Shown: positions 4,101-6,741 of the stretch, one piece after another
Layout of the letters: each line of letters opens with the position of its first letter
Numbering within the stretch: position 1 is the stretch's first letter
Origin: Calditrichota bacterium
GTDB lineage: Bacteria; Zhuqueibacterota; Zhuqueibacteria; Zhuqueibacterales; Geothermadaptataceae
Direction of reading: 5' to 3'
Length of the DNA: 6,741 nt
Assembly (NCBI GenBank): GCA_008501545.1
Contig: QQUM01000084.1
Location: forward strand, 1-6,741
The notes under the pieces: generated by a model
What the model was told of the DNA's origin: nothing
Databases searched by the model: none
What the model saw: only the letters and a program-made list of their open reading frames with translations
Translations under genes and position numbers: made by a program

Positions 4101-6119
4101 ATGCGGAAAGTAATTCCTTTTTTTGTTGTTACGATGCTTATTCTGTTTGCCTGTGAACAGAAGCCGAAACAATCCGGTATCGATTTGGCGAAAATGGATA
4201 CCGAAGTTCGCCCACAGGATGATTATTACCGTTACATGAACGGGACCTGGCTGAACGAATTTGAAATTCCTGCAGATAAGGACAATTACGGTTCGTTCAC
4301 CAAACTGTACGATGAAGCCCAGGAAAATTTAAAGGCGATTATCGAAGATGCAGCAGCCAACAGCGACAAAGCTGATGGCAGTACATCACAAAAAGTCGGC
4401 GATATGTATGCCAGTTACATGGATAGTGTTAAGCTGGAAGAATTGGGTGTTTCCCCGGTACAACCGGAATTTGATAAAATTCAAAGTCTGAAAAGCAAAG
4501 CCGATCTGGTGAAATACGTTGGCTACCTCGAAACGCTAAGCGTTCGTAATCTGTTCAGTCCGTTCATCGATCAGGACCAGAAAAATTCAACTCAGTATCT
4601 TGTTAACATTTATCAGAGTGGTTTGAGCCTGCCGGATCGCGATTATTATCTCAAAGAAGACCAGCGTTTTGTTGATTTGCGCGCCGATTTGGTTGCACAC
4701 ATCGAAAAGATGTTTGAATTGGCTGGTATAGAGGATGGACAGGCAAAAGCCCTTCGAATTCTTGAAATCGAAAGAATGCTGGCAGAAAAACACTGGACAC
4801 GTGTTGAAAATCGTGATCCCGTGAAAACGTACAATAAAATGGCTTTGGCTGAGCTCAACGGCATGATGCCAAACTGGGACTGGAACCTCTACGCCACTGC
4901 AGCAGGTTTTGGTACAGAAGATAGTTTGAATGTGTACCAGCCGAGTTATCTCAAAGCACTGGATGGCATTTTCGCCAAAGTATCACTGGAAGATTGGAAA
5001 ACCTACTATTCCTGGTGTGTGTTAACCAGAGCAGCTCGCCTGTTGAGCAATGATTTTGTTGTTGAAAATTTCAATATGTACCGCAAAAAACTGCGTGGTA
5101 TTGAAGAGCAGCGTCCGCGGTGGAAGCGAGCTGTTGGCACAGTTGAGGGCGCTATGGGTGAATTGGTTGGTGAGCTGTACGTCGAGCGACATTTCAAACC
5201 GGCTGCAAAAGAGCGTATGAAACAACTGGTTGAGAACCTGAAATACGCGATGAAAATGCGCATTGAAAATCTCGACTGGATGGGGGAAGAAACGAAAGCA
5301 AAAGCACTGAAGAAACTGTCCAAATTCAATGCAAAAATCGGCTATCCGGACGAGTGGAAAGATTATTCCGAACTGGAAATTAAAAAGGATGATCTTTTCG
5401 GTAATGTCAGCCGTTCGGCTTTGTTGGAACACAAGCGGGAGATGGCAAAATTAGGTAAACCGATCGACCGCGGCGAATGGCATATGACGCCACAAACGGT
5501 TAATGCCTATTACAACTCGGGTATGAACGAAGTTGTTTTCCCAGCCGCGATTTTACAGCCGCCGTTCTTCAACATGGAAGCCGATGATGCGGTCAACTAC
5601 GGCGGTATCGGCGCGGTTATCGGCCACGAAATCACCCACGGCTTTGATGACAGCGGCCGCCAGTACAACGGAGACGGCAATCTGGAAGACTGGTGGACAA
5701 AAGAAGATGGTGAAGAATTCGTTAAACGCGCCAACGTCATGGTCGAGCAATACAACGGATACAACCCCATCGACACCATGCATGTCAACGGCAAACTCAC
5801 ACTCGGCGAAAACGTCGCTGATCTTGGCGGTTTGACCGTTGCTTATCATGCTTACAAGCGTTCGCTCGGTGGCAAAAAAGCGCCGTTCATCGATGGCTTA
5901 ACCGGCGATGAGCGCTTCTTCCTCGGCTGGGCACAAGTCTGGGGCCGGCAATACCGCGATGAAGCCCTGCGCGATCGCTTGATCACTGATCCGCACTCTC
6001 CAAGCGAATACCGCACCAACGGCATTGTTGCCAACATGCCGGAATTCTATAAAGTGTACAAAGTGAATGAAGGCGACGGGCTTTTCCGTCCGGAAGAAGA
6101 AAGAGTTAAAATCTGGTAA
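4101..6119 (+). CDS. M13 family zinc metallopeptidase lipoprotein (neprilysin/PepO-like)
   Basis: This secreted endopeptidase of the neprilysin family cleaves small peptides, typically on the amino side of hydrophobic residues. Residues 1-18 form a lipoprotein signal (positive MRK, hydrophobic core, lipobox LFAC with C18), so the protein should be lipid-anchored in the envelope. The M13 N-terminal domain spans about residues 40-425, with a typical LPDRDYYL motif (177-184). The catalytic domain follows: NAYYNSG (468-474, the substrate-backbone-binding N-A of neprilysin N542-A543), HEITH (509-513, zinc ligands H509 and H513, catalytic E510), ENVADLGG (570-577, third ligand E570 and D574), and H632 and R638 in DPHSPSEYR, matching neprilysin H711 and R717. 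All key residues are present, so it should be active. The terminal VKIW corresponds to the CxxW end of animal members with the cysteine missing, as is usual in bacteria. The length of 672 is normal. It appears to be a single-gene unit with its own terminator. Confidence 0.96.
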   Translation: MRKVIPFFVVTMLILFACEQKPKQSGIDLAKMDTEVRPQDDYYRYMNGTWLNEFEIPADKDNYGSFTKLYDEAQENLKAIIEDAAANSDKADGSTSQKVGDMYASYMDSVKLEELGVSPVQPEFDKIQSLKSKADLVKYVGYLETLSVRNLFSPFIDQDQKNSTQYLVNIYQSGLSLPDRDYYLKEDQRFVDLRADLVAHIEKMFELAGIEDGQAKALRILEIERMLAEKHWTRVENRDPVKTYNKMALAELNGMMPNWDWNLYATAAGFGTEDSLNVYQPSYLKALDGIFAKVSLEDWKTYYSWCVLTRAARLLSNDFVVENFNMYRKKLRGIEEQRPRWKRAVGTVEGAMGELVGELYVERHFKPAAKERMKQLVENLKYAMKMRIENLDWMGEETKAKALKKLSKFNAKIGYPDEWKDYSELEIKKDDLFGNVSRSALLEHKREMAKLGKPIDRGEWHMTPQTVNAYYNSGMNEVVFPAAILQPPFFNMEADDAVNYGGIGAVIGHEITHGFDDSGRQYNGDGNLEDWWTKEDGEEFVKRANVMVEQYNGYNPIDTMHVNGKLTLGENVADLGGLTVAYHAYKRSLGGKKAPFIDGLTGDERFFLGWAQVWGRQYRDEALRDRLITDPHSPSEYRTNGIVANMPEFYKVYKVNEGDGLFRPEEERVKIW

Positions 6120-6124
6120 ATTTG

Positions 6125-6151
6125 AAAGCCCCGTTCATCGGGGCTTTTTTT
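6125..6151 (+). terminator. intrinsic terminator of the M13 peptidase gene
   Basis: AAAGCCCCG (6125-6133) and CGGGGCTTT (6139-6147) form a perfect 9-bp stem around TTCAT, and seven T residues run from 6145 to 6151. It begins 5 nt after the TAA stop of the M13 gene. On the minus strand the same stem follows the stop of the convergent peptidase gene but is trailed only by TTTC, so it would work less well in that direction. Confidence 0.93.
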
Positions 6152-6172
6152 ATGAGTGAATTGCAAATCGCT

Positions 6173-6741
6173 CTAAAAAGAAAGCCAGCGCATCCACTTC
6201 TTCTCAGCTTCCAATAAACTCATTTCATAGATCTGCTCAAAAAGCGCTTCATTTGCCTCGATTGCATTTGGCCCGGAACCTGCAAACAAGTCCAGAAAAC
6301 GCTCACGCCCACCGGTTTTCAGCAAGAATTTCACAAACGATGCCGACTGAACATAGGCTAAAACTACATCCGGCGCTTCTGCGATTTCCTTATAGTTGAA
6401 CAATTGTTGAATAGAAATTAACCGATCTGAGCGAATCAATACTTTAAAAACCTCGTCCAAAGTTTGGCCCGGATAGCCAATAAAACCAGCGAATGCATCG
6501 CTCCCTAATTCTTCCGATAAATGCACTGCCAGGCCTTCATCGAGCATGGCGGGAGGATGGCCGGATTTGTAGCCGAGAACATGCACCAACTCATGGAAGG
6601 GATCGAGCTGTGTGCTGTCGTTGTACACCTCGACGATGGTATCGCCAAATCCCCAGCCGGCACCCCTGTGTCCGGTTATGTCGTACTTCGTTTTTTCATC
6701 TGGAAAAAAGTAGAGTTGGACAAGCGGGTCGTTTTCCATTT
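6173..6741 (-). CDS. putative HExxH zinc metallopeptidase (peptidase-MA/gluzincin-like), 5' partial
   Basis: The visible 188 codons (6173-6739) run open to the window edge. The ATG at 6739 is simply the last complete codon, so the true start and any signal peptide probably lie outside. Counting from that ATG, PFHELVH (47-53) provides HExxH with H49, E50 and H53, and AMLDEGLAVHLSEE (64-77) provides the gluzincin third ligand E68, 15 residues after H53. The W/LxEGLA form is typical of the peptidase-MA-like superfamily. The C-terminal 110 residues look helical, as in those proteins, and end in EKKWMRWLSF with a TAG stop. The substrate is unknown. It is convergent with the M13 gene, with 53 bp between stop codons and a terminator shared between them. 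The fold-level call is good; the specific family and function are uncertain. Confidence 0.75.
   Translation of the reverse strand, partial: MENDPLVQLYFFPDEKTKYDITGHRGAGWGFGDTIVEVYNDSTQLDPFHELVHVLGYKSGHPPAMLDEGLAVHLSEELGSDAFAGFIGYPGQTLDEVFKVLIRSDRLISIQQLFNYKEIAEAPDVVLAYVQSASFVKFLLKTGGRERFLDLFAGSGPNAIEANEALFEQIYEMSLLEAEKKWMRWLSF

Noticed and set aside
5022..5432. Minus-strand open frame of 136 codons inside the M13 gene
   Set aside because: It has Phe/Cys-rich shadow composition and overlaps an intact, full-length peptidase.

Overview
The window is an ordinary chromosomal segment from a bacterium, probably Gram-negative. It carries a leucyl/phenylalanyl-tRNA--protein transferase (aat), a family found mainly in Gram-negative bacteria and cyanobacteria, and a lipobox-bearing M13 zinc peptidase. 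GC content is moderate, genes are loosely packed, and the intergenic regions are rich in palindromic repeats. Some genes have a recognisable Shine-Dalgarno and others have none. This would fit an FCB-type or candidate-phylum environmental lineage (Calditrichota/KSB1/Ignavibacteria-like), but that placement is an impression of style, not a demonstration.

Layout, left to right. 1-142: gene-free flank with a degenerate 9-bp periodic repeat. 143-1042 (-): DUF1848-type protein with a C-terminal Fe-S cysteine cluster of radical-SAM spacing. 1065-1709 (+): aat, divergent from the DUF1848 gene with only 22 bp between the start codons. 1710-1820: a repeat-built inverted repeat between convergent genes. 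1821-2816 (-): single-domain PLP-dependent threonine/serine dehydratase. 2817-3233: gene-free, holding a REP-like hairpin and a 302-bp MITE-like element (26-bp terminal inverted repeats enclosing a 118-bp nested palindrome). 3234-3701 (-): rlmH, the 23S rRNA pseudouridine-1915 methyltransferase. 3702-4100: gene-free divergent region with small hairpins and no convincing promoter. 4101-6119 (+): full-length M13 (neprilysin/PepO) lipoprotein metallopeptidase, followed by a clear intrinsic terminator. 6173-6741 (-): 5'-truncated HExxH metallopeptidase of the peptidase-MA (gluzincin) type, convergent with the M13 gene.

The genes do not form an evident pathway or operon. They are mostly housekeeping or degradative functions: N-end-rule tagging by Aat, rRNA modification by RlmH, amino-acid deamination, and envelope proteolysis. 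The two adjacent zinc peptidases belong to different families and are transcribed towards each other, so co-function is not implied. I see no new defence, CRISPR or biosynthetic system. The most noteworthy item is the nested inverted-repeat element at 2921-3222; the DUF1848 protein is the most interesting gene of unknown function.
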